Assembly (NCBI GenBank): GCA_037179385.1
Contig: CM074187.1
Span: 48,642,879 to 48,706,878 of the forward strand
Direction of reading: 5' to 3'
Source of the DNA: Holothuria scabra
Lineage: Eukaryota > Echinodermata > Holothuroidea > Aspidochirotida > Holothuriidae
Length of the DNA: 64,000 nucleotides
Shown piece by piece: positions 12,490-23,510 of this stretch (position 1 is the stretch's first letter; each line of letters opens with the position of its first letter). A program made the translations under genes and the position numbers. The notes under the pieces were generated by a model. It was not told where the DNA came from. It did no database searches and saw nothing but the letters and a program-made list of their open reading frames with translations.

Positions 12490-12735
12490 CACTTTACCGT
12501 TGTGCTCCAATCAGGGTATATTTGCACGCCTCGGGAGTGGGTGGAAGGAAAAGCGGCACGCCCCGCATCAGCTTCCGTAGGCTATTGACCCTGTGACCTT
12601 GAACTATTGTCTCTCTCGTTGTTGCGGCCGAATTTTTAGGAAGCTACTCCCAGTTTCAAGCTTAGCCTGAAACAGTAAAGATGGGTGACAGCCAAGCTCT
12701 CCACATGGGTCCAAAAGGACCCAAACAGCAAAGGG
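12490..12735. mobile_element. piggyBac-like MITE (CCC ends, TTAA target)
   Basis: Flanked by TTAA at 12486-12489 and 12736-12739. It is closely related along its length to the element at 53801-54051, sharing ttaccgttgtgctcc, gcttccgtaggc and gaaacagtaaagatgggtga. The left terminal triplet is decayed here (cac for ccc); the right end is intact (gggttaa). About 246 bp. The 64-codon ORF starting inside it at 12681 is incidental. Confidence 0.8.
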
Positions 12736-12739
12736 TTAA

Positions 12740-13532
12740 CCTCAAATGTGACTATAACTGTCTTCCCAACATGTCAATCTGTGTACTAAGCTTTAGCAGG
12801 TTGTTTCACCCCTCCCCCCCCTCCCCCACCCAAACCCATCCCACCCCCTCCAAAAAAAAACATATTGTAATTTAGGAATATCACCATTTATTTGTCAATA
12901 ATTGGTAACTGCTGTTTGATTGCAAAGGTAGGAAGGTAGCTCTATTGGCAAAGACTTGCAGATTACTCAGGGTACCCAAGGCTGCAAGTTTCCATTCAGA
13001 GTAATGTGTAATTTGAATGATTTGAACAATTTTACATACTGTAAGTGTTACTACTAAGTGTCACTATACTTTAAAACTAGAAAAAACTTGCAGTAGGACA
13101 AAATTTGCATTTCCTTGCTTCAATGATTAACCTTTAGATTAATAGATTGATAAAATAAATCAGAATATAATGCTATTAGCCTAAACCTTTGATGGAGGAC
13201 ACCCAACCATTAATCTTCTTTTCTTTTTAATTGGGACCATACATCTGCTTTGTAAAGAATGGCACTATGTATAACTAAACACAGTCAAAGAGAAACATAC
13301 TGTAAATGTATACATACTGAATACACTGCCCAATGTTTGTGAAAATGAAAATAGTTTGGGAAAGTCAAGAGTGAATTCTGGTGACTAATTTGAAGTACAG
13401 TACAATCTGGTGCAAGGACAAAAATTTAATTCAAACACAAAGTACACGTCCATAGTTAATGTGCCCATAAAGACAGTTTGCCTTGAAAATTGTCAACCCA
13501 ACCTTATTACTGAGAACAGACATACTTGATGA
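12740..13532. repeat. Non-coding stretch with a weak tRNA-like SINE head at about 12931-13010
   Basis: Near 12935 the text ggaaggtagctctattggc resembles box A of a tRNA. About 40 bp later aaggctgcaagtttccattc resembles box B. The cloverleaf is poor, so this is at best a decayed SINE head. The rest is C-rich (12810-12850) then AT-rich DNA with no gene. Confidence 0.35.
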
Positions 13533-13995
13533 ACAGTGGTGGTGATAGAATGTCAAAGATGGAAAGAAAACTAAGGGAAAATTTTTGGATAGCTAATTGG
13601 ATGGAGTTTTGTGGCCCAATTTCAAACCAATTGGTTCAAGTCAACCAGCCACGGCCACGGAACTAAGGTAAAAGGAAAGTGTTAGGGAAGGGGACAAAAA
13701 AGGGTTGGGGACCAAAAAACTTTCACCTGCAGATCAAACCTGAATAGGAGGGCATGCTCCTGTGGGCAGGGTCCAGGGAAATCTCTGATGGGGGTTCAAG
13801 GGGTGAAGCCTCAGAAAGCTCTGAGGTTGCTACATGTATATCTCTGGATGCCAGTTAAGTCTTGGGAGAGAGGGAGAGAGACATTTTATTTTTTCAGTTG
13901 ACCTACCTCCTCACTGACCTACTTTTACTTGGGGAGGGGAGACTGGGGGATGGACCAAAATATGGCCCCTCCTGCCACTCATAGTGCTGCCACTG
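13533..13995. mobile_element. Family S element with CAGTGGYGG ends (hAT-like)
   Basis: It starts cagtggtggtgatag and ends atagtgctgccactg, so the ends are inverted repeats around CAGTGGYGG. The interior (agctctgaggttgctac, then ttttcagttgacctacctcc, then ggggagactgggggatgg) is recognisably related to the elements at about 31140-31350, 47400-47654 and 61669-61909. No transposase ORF. No clear 8-bp target duplication is left. Confidence 0.55.
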
Positions 13996-15650
13996 TTGAT
14001 AAATCCTTTCTACCTCTAAATTTTCCCTTGTTTATTGTCATATGATTCCTCATGTACAGTAACTACTGTACCTTGAACACATGAGAAAGGGTGAACTAAA
14101 CAAACTTCCCTCCATGACTTACTATTTTCAATAACTATTAAAGAAACAGGACAATTTTATGGTAATGAACAGTGAAAAAAAACATCTAAAAGCAGCTTTA
14201 TATATCGTTGTCTAGTAGCATCAACCTTTACAGTACTTTAAAATGTGGGGGCATGGCCACTTCAAAAATATACTTTGCAAAAATCTTAAGTCAATGGCTG
14301 TATTTCCAAAATGTGGGAGGGAGAAAGTGTCCCCCTACCCCCTCTCAAGGACTGGCATTCATGTTGCCATTTATTACATTGTTCTACTGTTTGAAATACT
14401 ATACTGCAGCTTTTATTCTGTTTGTAACTTGTAAATAGCAGATTTTCTGCAGGTACAACTTTCCAAATGACAAGGGCACCCACACTGAACTGATCAAGGT
14501 TTTATGAAGCACAGTAGCAAAACAATACATCATACAGCATTGCATGTGACACAAATTATTGTAAGTCAAACCAGCTTTAAGTACCATAACCATTTAACAA
14601 GAATAAAACCTACAGTAAGTCACATGACACAGTGTAACAAGCCATACAGTACTGTATGTCAGTAAATGATGATGTCATTTCTTTCAAATGATGCTGGTGA
14701 TATATTTTTCTAGCCTTGCTGTAAAATGTAGAGCATCAACAGGGTTCAATTTTTGTGGTTGTCAGATTGTCCCTGACAGCTAAAATTTTGTATGGACAAC
14801 TAGAAGTTAGCTGGTTAGCTGGCCAGTGGATAACCATTTTTTTCTCAGATTGAATTTGTACACTGCTGATTGATCAACTCTTTTAACTTTTTCCACCATA
14901 CCATACTTCAGACTTCAAGTGTTTCTGTCTCTCAAACATCACATCTTTTTATTCTACAAGACCAATAATACATCAACACCATTAACATCTTGTAACTGCC
15001 TGAAGAACAACCATAAGTTTTTCTGAAAATGAAGGCCTGATCAAAATAACAAAAGACATGAAGTCATGGCCTTCAAGGTCTTGTCCTCCTAACAACTGTA
15101 TATCTTGGGACACTCAAATATTACCATGACATATTACCTTCACAAGACTTGGTCTATGTGCCCTTCACTTTCTATATGGTGTCCTTTAGTACCTCCTTTA
15201 GTTAAACAGTTTAGCCTTGATTTCTCCTCTGGTGACCTTGGTATGCAACAATTTCAGCCAGCAAAAGGCCATTTGGCTTTGAGCTTCTAGTTCTTATTTC
15301 TAGATTTGTAGAAAGCAGATTGCGGTAGCTTACATTGCATACAGTGTATACAACATGGATGGACAATAGTGGGAATGTACAGTAGGCTCCTTTCCAGGAA
15401 ATTTGGGTAGATGCAGGGAAATTTAGGCAACTGGAAGAAAACTATGTCTTTTTCATTTATATAAAGGTACTAAAGTTTTTCACCATTCAGCAACCAACAT
15501 ATGTTACAATAGGTACAAACTACAGCTTGCAATGAGATACTACAGCTTTCACTCCAGCAGCCAGAAATGTTCTAGAATTTGAAAAGCAATTTGCCAAGGT
15601 GAATACCATAAAACACTTTCACATATACTGGAGCTTAAAATTGCTATGCA
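13996..15650. other. No gene seen
   Basis: AT-rich DNA. Overlapping short ORFs at 14208-14593 on both strands have no domain or splice support. Confidence 0.4.
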
Positions 15651-15652
15651 AA

Positions 15653-15957
15653 AGGGCAAATCCTCCCACCTCAAACTACAATTTTTGTACGGATAAACAG
15701 AAATTCTAAATTGGCTCAGCTCTTTGATTGACAGCTAGTTCAAACAATGCAAATTAGGACCATGTAGCTCATATAACACAGCCTGTACTGTACTGAGAGG
15801 GTTTTTGATTACACAAATGTGGTCTTGTAATCAGTATTCACCCTGAAGAAATAAAGGTTGCATCTGGATGGGGATGAAAATTTAAACAGTTGTAGGAGGG
15901 GCTTGAGTAAGTAGGTTAGGAGAGTTAAAAACATTTGGGATGAGAGGATCAGGCTTT
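15653..15957 (+). mobile_element. M3 element
   Basis: It begins agggcaaatcctcccacc and ends gggatgagaggatcaggct, with M3 internal text (aattggctcagctctttgattgac taken piecewise, then caaacaatgcaaatt, then a tactgagagggttt-like string). The flanking targets have decayed. Confidence 0.7.
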
Positions 15958-16470
15958 TGAATAGAAAATTTTAAATTAACGTGAGTATTGAAATGAACAT
16001 ATATTTGGAATGTCTAAGATCGACTACCATATGGCTCTGGAAAAAATAATATGACACTCTTCTTTCATGGATGAATGTAATAAGCATAGTTTGTTTTCAT
16101 TTTATTCTCAACACCAAAGAAATGGTTGTCCTTTAGACAACTAACTTTAATTTTTCATGTGGAATTTTAGTTTTCCTGGACAACCACAAAAATCGAGCCC
16201 TGCTGCAGTCTCATAGTTACCAAGTTCCAAAAGGCCAAATGCCGTTCCAACTAAACTGTCCACTGGTGCATCGGCAGCCTGGAAGAGGTGTATAAGGGGA
16301 AGTTGTGTCCCCCTTTTCAAAAATTTTTGAATTTTAGAAGTGTCTACAGGCAAAATGGTGGCACTTTTTTGTCAAATCAGTCATCAAAATTTCGGTAGGT
16401 TACTGTCAAAAAAATTCTGTAGGCCAACTGTAATGAATTGCTTGGCAGTAACCTCAAAAAATTGTATTAA

Positions 16471-16726
16471 AGGACCAATCCTCTCAACCCAAACTACAAT
16501 TCTTATAGGGGTTTACTAAAATTCCCAACAGGCTCAGCTCTTTAATTGACAGCTACTTCAAACAATGCAGAGTAAAAAAAGCTTATATTACACAGCATGG
16601 ATTGCACTGAGGGTGCTTTGATTACACACATGCTTTTTTATATTCACCCTGAAGCAATCAACTGAGATTGTGCCTGGATGAGGATGAATTTCAGACAATT
16701 GTTGGAGGGGTGAGAGAATGGGGCCT
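16471..16726 (+). mobile_element. M3 element with an internal deletion
   Basis: TTAA is at 16467-16470. The ends are aggaccaatcctctcaaccc and ggggtgagagaatggggcct. It is about 50 bp shorter than the other M3 copies because the segment before the right end is missing. Confidence 0.7.
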
Positions 16727-18200
16727 TGAGGAGATTTGCCAAAATAATATTATACAGATACTCACAAATGCGCAATTGCTAAATCCTCTCCTTATGACAA
16801 TATTCAATCATTATTTTTGCAGTAAATTTTGGGCCCAACCAGTTCAGTTTGCAAATGTCAACACCTTATATCACCAATGGTAGGACAATACTGCAAGTGA
16901 TTTCCACCATATACCTTCGTACTGTACTGTATATCTCACATGGCATTCTAGCCATGAAAAAACAGTCGAGAATATCAAGAACTGTCAAGACAGTCCAGAA
17001 CGTTCATTTGATGGGAAACTCTGTGAGACGCCCACCTCTAATCCGCAAAGTGAGCATTCACTTTTGCTATTGAAGGTGGCGTTGCACAACATTATTACCC
17101 TATTTACGCAGAGACAGGAATATATTCCATACCTGCTGCAAAGTTAGCCAATAGCCATATTGTGACAGCAAACATAGGTCCTTATGCTTCCAGGCTTATG
17201 CATTGTATAGCAGCACAATGAGATGAATGAGATGTGAAATAAGAGTTACTGTAGTTACTGGTAAGCTGAATTATTTGTTTATTTTGTGTGGTTCTCTAAG
17301 GAAACTATAGAGATGAAATGAGGGTTTTTCAGAGGGCTGGGCGGGTCAGCGGGTTCGGGTGTTCAAATGAGGTTCATACCCATGAAACGCAGGTTACTTG
17401 GAGGTATGCAGTCTTGTATAACTATGCTACAGATAAAGGCCTGGTAACAGAGATTTGTACTGGTCAACCTCACGTTCATGTCCTCTGACTTAATACACAA
17501 ACATTCCATGTCCATAACCCGAGTACATAGTGCTATCTCCGTAATTTGTCAACGGTGAGATTGCTTACCTAATAGTCTATTGTATGTGGAGCTTACTAGG
17601 CCTCAGTCACTAGACTATGGACTACGATAGAAATAGTCCTTGAACCGGACTATACCCTATTGTACATCCAATTTTGTTTTAAGTTCTACGAATTAGTTCT
17701 AGGCCACACTACTTCAAAGATCTTGTCATAATGGCCCTGAGTCCCTTTCACATTTTGAAATCTACTTTCCTGAGAGAAATTCACCATGTCAGATTTTACA
17801 TTGTTTACAGGTCAAAATAATTTTCTACTTTGTTGAGGTGGTAATATTATTTTTCAATTATGTACAAAAGTTTTCTCCAAAGTCTGAGAATTCCCATACA
17901 TTTTGATTCCTTTTTGCAATGTCGCTCCATGTGATTTTTACACAACACTGGGTCATGTGATTGCATTGGCACACAGATACAGTCAGAGTGCACTCTAAAG
18001 TCATGTATGACATCACTTCTCACCTCCTGTTTTACCTTCTTGCTCTTTTCCATTTGAAGAATTCAGCTTATGAAAGCGAGGACAAAGATCATTCATGGTA
18101 CTCTTCTGTAAGTATTGTAACTCAAAGTCAAGAGGAATCCCAGGTCTCCAGCCCACATAATGGGCTCAGCTGGACGCAGGATGTTTTAAGGAGTGTAGCC
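16727..18200. other. No gene seen
   Basis: Mostly AT-rich DNA with short unsupported ORFs. 17330-17700 is slightly less AT-rich but shows no exon signature. Confidence 0.4.
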
Positions 18201-18934
18201 ATGAGCGTCCGCAGAAATTTTTACAAGGGAGGGCAAGGTCCTTCATGGATGACTGAATTGTGTGCACTATCTAAGCGGAGCTCCACCATAGGTTGACGCA
18301 GAGCGTACAAGAAAATTTTGGGCCTTACAAACCCTCCAGATGGCCGGAAACGACACTTGGCGAGTGTTATAAGCTGCATGTACCCAGCCCTGAAACAGGA
18401 ATTTCATGTCTGTAATTTTTATATTTTTAGAATTTTCAATGTAAAAAATTGTTGAAGGAAAATCTGCCTCTCGATAACGGCCTCGCACGCCTGTGCACAA
18501 TAAAACTTACAACTGTCAAATAGCCTATATAGGCCTATATCCGTTACCCAATTATGAATCACACCCCCTCCCCATATTCACCTTGTATAGCCCAGTTACC
18601 CCATCGACACTTGAGATTAGCACATGACCAAACCAAGACCAACGCATTCATCAATAGTCGGATGCCATATGCACACTACTGTACATACCTGACAACTAGT
18701 ACAACTTTGGCATAGTTTTACAATTACAAATTTCCAATAGATATCACAAATGATAGTCCCCAAATTACGATTTCACTATTCAGCATACCATCTTCTCTTT
18801 TGCTATTCCTTGTCAAATGTCCGCATATTTCATGATATTCAAGATATTTTGATGACTTATTTTTAATTTTTTTATTTCAATTTTTAATTAATTTTTTCTT
18901 AAGTTTGACTTTCCAAGGGGGGGGGGGCTTGCCA
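18201..18934 (+). mobile_element. Family G element, right end decayed
   Basis: It begins atgagcgtccgcagaaattt and runs through the same body as the complete copies at 43914-44691 and 57751-58533: gcggagctccaccataggttg, gccttacaaaccctccagatg, caatgtaaaaaattgttgaa, and cagcataccatcttctctt. It ends in a G run at 18919-18928 without the inverted-repeat end found in the other copies. Non-coding. Confidence 0.75.
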
Positions 18935-19916
18935 AAGATTGTAAGGAGTAGGTCCTACTGTTCAAGGCAGAAGACATTCCTCATCATCACCATTGTTGAT
19001 ACATTGCAGAAAACCAATTAGGCATAGAAGCAACGGAAAGATTGAGAGGAAACTAGCAACATGTCAGACGAAACACCATCAGACAGTGTATTACAATTTA
19101 TTATAGTACTGTAGAGGGGGAAAAGGAATTCTAGCACTGCTTGTCCTGTACAAGTACTAGGATAAAGTTTTCAAAGTAGCATAGTAGTTAGTACTCCGTT
19201 AACCCACGTTGGAAAAAGCTTAAAAGGACTATGTACAAGATGAACACAAAGATGGTTAGGCCTGCTGGCTCTCAGTGCTGCTACTTCTGTTACATGCAAA
19301 TTTATGTTAAAAAAAAAACAAGCAAAGTCTTAGCCTAGGACCACTTAATAAAAGACTTGCTTTAATTCTATATTCAGCGTACCGTCGAGTGTGCACCTAA
19401 AAGCTCTGTCATTTCAAGATGTTTACACGTTGGGCTATGTTAATGCAGATGCACACTCGACAGACCGTGCACTTGACGGTCACCCCATGATACTGTATGA
19501 AATGGTATTGCTAGCTTGGTGTGGCCATGAGCAAACTTCACTAAGGGCATTTCCAAGTCCCAGATTCAGAGGATCATAGAAAAAAAACTGCTGACACAGC
19601 CACAGTATCTAGCTTAGCCTGGGCCTAAATCTTGTCCAGGTCTAGGCCCTAACTATAACTGCAACATTAGTGCAACACTAACTTTAATGCTATGTTGCCT
19701 TAGAAGGCCAACATTAGGCCATACAATGCAGGCCTAGGCTTCATAGAGCCTCCTACAAATTGAATTAGGCTTGTAGTAGTACTGAGTTGGACGTTGGCTA
19801 GGCTAGGCCTTGCCGCCTTGGCCAACCAAGGTCACTACGCCACTACCAGTAGTAGTACCACACTGTACTCCTGCAGCCTAACGTAAGATTGATCATGATA
19901 CCCAAGGGTAATGTCT
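18935..19916. other. No gene seen
   Basis: It contains a pair of 12-bp inverted repeats (gtcgagtgtgca at about 19385 and tgcacactcgac at about 19449). The 62-codon ORF at 19391 spanning them has no recognisable domain. Confidence 0.4.
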
Positions 19917-19924
19917 GGTGTGAC
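19917..19924. repeat. 8-bp target duplication, left copy
   Basis: ggtgtgac here is repeated at 20097-20104, immediately outside the foldback element. Confidence 0.8.
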
Positions 19925-20096
19925 TAGCCCTTGAACAGGGCTGTGGGTTACGTTACATGGCCTAAGCTCATTTCACTAAAGTGAAATGAGCTTAGGCTAA
20001 AGTGAAATGAGCTTAGGCCATGTAACGTAACCCACAGCTCTGTAGTGAAATGAGCTTAGGCCATGTAACGTAACCCACAGCCCTGTTCAAGGGCTA
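19925..20096. mobile_element. hAT-like foldback MITE
   Basis: The ends are tagcccttgaacagggctgt and its exact inverse, with arms of about 52 bp that pair perfectly (19925-19976 with 20045-20096). The middle holds extra partial copies of the right arm (gtgaaatgagcttagg appears three times on the + strand). It is flanked by an 8-bp duplication, ggtgtgac. TAG...CTA ends with 8-bp duplications are typical of hAT elements. No ORF, 172 bp. Confidence 0.85.
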
Positions 20097-20104
20097 GGTG
20101 TGAC

Positions 20105-20771
20105 TGACACTGCGTTTTTTTTTGTTTTTGTTTTTTTGTTTTTATTTGGCCATATGTGACTTGTGAGTAGGCCTAAGTCCTTCATTACTATAACTAGTAA
20201 TAAGTACTACAGTACAATACGAATATTGGTTATTACCGTACGTAGGCTATCCTAACGTTAAAATATCGTTTGGAATTACGTTAGGCAATATAGTCTTCTT
20301 GCAAAGTTGCAGCTCTAGCCTAGGTAAACGTCCCAAAGAACTTAGAAGTACAGATGAGACACAGATATGAAATTTCGGAGAGAAACAAATATCAAACAGG
20401 TATCAAACATTAATTTTCCTGCTATACAAACCTTTTCCAGTTCCGAACTAAACTATCCTAAGTACAGGAGATTTAAATCCCTTGTTTCGGCTAACCTTCG
20501 TACGCGTTACTTGCTAGCCAGTGGCAGTAGCTGACGAATTGCCCTACCAGTACAGTACTAGTAATACTAAATATCACGGAGCTCCTATGTAGGGAACTCG
20601 GTATAAAAGTTGATACAACAACAGTGTGCAGTATTGTAAGGAAAGAACACTGTGTGCTGTGTGCATGTGGCCGTGGTAATGTTGTCCACTTCCGCAATAA
20701 TCAATTTTCATACTAACTTTCCATAAAGAGGGCGCTTGCTATTTTTGTCTTTATGCTGCTTTGGTCTTTCA
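20105..20771. other. No gene seen
   Basis: It contains a T/G-rich tract at 20115-20145. No supported ORF. Confidence 0.4.
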
Positions 20772-21300
20772 AAGAATAGTCCAAAGCCAAATTTATTTTT
20801 GCTATGTTAAAGAGGGACATATTCTACGCATTCTGATGAAACTTTTATTTATTTCTCAAGTTTGGTTGTCAAGATATTGGCAATTGAACATGGTAAATTT
20901 TCAACAAAGAATGAACTTGGAGCAAGCAGGCATGATGTCATTCACTTTTCTAGCCAACCTTGTTTTTCTTCATAATTTACCACAAATTTTATGCAACTAA
21001 ACTTTAATTTATTAATACCATAGGTGAATCCTGAGCAATTGAATTTTAAAACCTTTATATGCGCTAAGGGCAATAAACAAATAGGATGAAAATAGGGAAA
21101 ACAAAACACCGGCCAAGAATGGGAATCCATGACATCACACCTGTTTGCTTAAAGTTCACTTTCTCTGGAAAATGTGCCAAATTCAATTGCTAATATCTCG
21201 AGAACCGAACACGGGAAATGAATGCAACTTTCGCCAAAATGCTTAAAATATGTTCCTCTTTAATATACCAAAAATAAATTTGCCTCTCGACTATTCCTTT
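20772..21300. mobile_element. M4 long-inverted-repeat element
   Basis: Long imperfect arms: gaatagtccaaagccaaatt on the left pairs with aatttgcctctcgactattc on the right, followed inward by agagggacatattctacgc against gcttaaaatatgttcctct. Total arm length is about 60 bp. The related copy is at about 36366-36875. About 530 bp, no transposase. Confidence 0.7.
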
Positions 21301-22256
21301 CAGGTATAAAGTAAGGCTACGTGGTTTTGGTTTTTGGTCTAATTTCTACTACAGTTCTACAGTTAGTTAGAGTGTTAAGGCCCTCAGTGCTCTACAGAAC
21401 AACCTCTCATGTCATAGCCAACACCCCCGATGTTAGTTCTTTTAGATAAAATAAAAAAAGCCGTGTAATGGCACTTAAAAGAAGAACGAATACGCATATA
21501 GATGAGGTGATTGTCATTTGATTGGTAGAAAATATGACATAGCCTACATGCATCTTTAAAGGGTTTATCATATCAAGAAAGGTCGAATAAACCAAATTTG
21601 TCCACCCTTAGATTTACTTATACGGCTCAAAGGAGATTGACCTTTTGAAAATTGTCCGTAGTATTTACATTACTTTTTTAAGTTTTAACATGCTGAATTT
21701 AAGCATTAGCAGATATATATTTCAAAAGGTCACCGTTTAAAAAATTGTCTGTCTGCTTTGAAGTAACTTTCCTTTAGAAATACTGTTGATGATGTTTGAA
21801 ATATTATTCCAGCTAAGGTTGTGTAAGCCGGCTCTCAAGTTGTTACCTTTAAATAATGACCTGACAATTTTTGGAAAGTTTGGATACGAAATTTGATTTT
21901 GAAGGTAGCCATGCTTCATACTTATCCAGTGAGAAGGCCTGTCCGGAGAACCTGGCTTATGTGCATTGTTTGCATTTATTCCCTGGATTTCTTGCCTCCA
22001 ACTCTGCTAGGGATTGGAATATCCCCCCCCCCCCAAGCGCTATCGGTGCTGTCCACGTGACAAGGACCCAGAAGAAGTGTGAATAGGTATGAATAATCCC
22101 TAGTTTGTCTCTCGACGCATGCGCGGTGAGCTAGTGTCCAACCAGATAATGTAATCAAGAAGAAGAAGAAGATGAAGAATATTTTGTTGTCTAGGTTTAC
22201 TCTGTTACAGTGCTCTGACGGTGCTGACAAAGATGAATTAAGTGTGCGTCCGTAAT
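21301..22256. other. No gene seen; C13 run and AAG-rich microsatellite
   Basis: A C run lies at 22022-22034 and an agaagaagaagaagatgaag tract at about 22158-22180. Short ORFs on both strands are unsupported. Confidence 0.45.
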
Positions 22257-22518
22257 CATAGGCGGCGGAAGATGCTTTTTATTTGAGGGCACAATTTTTC
22301 GGCAGCCGACATAATGGTGACGTCGTAAGGCGTCAGGTTTTGCGCGAAGCACAAAACTTCATCGGCGTTGGGTCCAGGGGCCCGCTTAAGTGCCAATGGT
22401 GGTGTTCAGGGGCAGAGCCCTGGTAAGGGTCCAGGGCAGTGGCATAGCTAGGATTTTTGGTGGGGCTTATGGGGGGGGGGCTGGATACTTTTGTAGGGGG
22501 TGACTGGAGTTTACTATC

Positions 22519-23510
22519 TAAACGTAGCGCCACCATCAGTTGGCGCGGAACGTACAAAGAAAATTTTGGATTTTAAAAGCTCCCAGATTCCTGGAAATGG
22601 CATTTGCCAGGTTTGATTTTCTTTAATTCTGGTAAGAAAAATTTGTGATTTTTCTAAGATAAAAACACACTTTTGAGATACTGGTTAGCTCAGTTCGCTA
22701 ATCCACTGGACTATGTATCGTAGGATTGCAAATCCGAGGATCCTGCTGTTCCAGTGAAAGCCCGAGTAAGGTATTTGCATAGGCGTAGGGGAGCATTTCA
22801 GTTTGGGGGCAGAAGACTTTTGCCCGAAAAAGTAATTCTGCCCGTAAGACAGTCAAAGCGGAGCGCCACCACTAATTGGCGCGGAGCGTACAGAAAATTT
22901 GAAAATTCGTATCTCTCAGATAGCCGAATATGGCATCATTCCCCATGCTTGTAAGGGGGATCCAAGCAGTCGCTTTATTAAGTTTCAATTGCAGATAAAC
23001 TTTCACTCCAAAATAAAATTCAGCCAGAAGGACCAATCGGAGCGCCACCATTGGTTGGCGCGAAGCGTACACAAAATTTTGAAATATCCGACCTTCAGAC
23101 AGTTGAAAATGGCATTTCCCGGGATTATATGGGGACCTAAGTCGCTATTTTTAGTTTCCTTTTGTAAAATATGTTCACTTGAAACTTAAATTCTGGTATG
23201 AAGGGGTCTCAGTGGAGCTCCACCATAAGTTGGGGCAAAACGAACAGGAAATTTTGAAAAATCTGACCCTTCAGACAGTCAAAAATGTTATTTCCTATGC
23301 TTATAGGGGGTCTTAGCTAATTCGACGTTCTGTTTGCACAAAAAATGTTGTAAAAATTCCTGCAAGGAAGACTATATGCGCGGAGTTTCACCACTGGTTG
23401 GCGTGAAGCGAACAGAAAATTTTAAAAAATCGGATCCCTGAGACAGTCGAAAATGACATTTTCCATGGGGGTCCAAGCAGTCGCTATTTGATCAGAAAAT
23501 TACAAGATAA
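22519..23510 (+). repeat. Diverged tandem array of ~175-bp units
   Basis: The motif gagcgccaccattggttggc (variants) recurs at about 22527, 22857, 23036, 23211 and 23383. The last four are 179, 175 and 172 bp apart, and the first gap is about twice that. Each unit continues gcggagcgtacagaaaattt, then a cagacagtcgaaaatggca-like string, then gggtccaagcagtcgctatt. Units differ from each other by many substitutions, so the array is old. Single or paired units recur at 27985-28430, 34755-34870, 37071-37135 (inverted) and inside family G. Confidence 0.75.
22677..22760 (+). repeat. tRNA-like SINE head
   Basis: ggttagctcagttcgctaat resembles a tRNA D-arm (box A) and aggattgcaaatccgagga resembles a T-arm (box B) about 35 bp later. 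The acceptor stem is not convincing. It sits between the first and second recognised units of the ~175-bp array. Confidence 0.45.

Noticed and set aside
22519..23510. CRISPR-like regular repeats
   Set aside because: Units are about 175 bp and diverged along their whole length, with no short identical repeats separated by unique spacers, and the context is eukaryotic.
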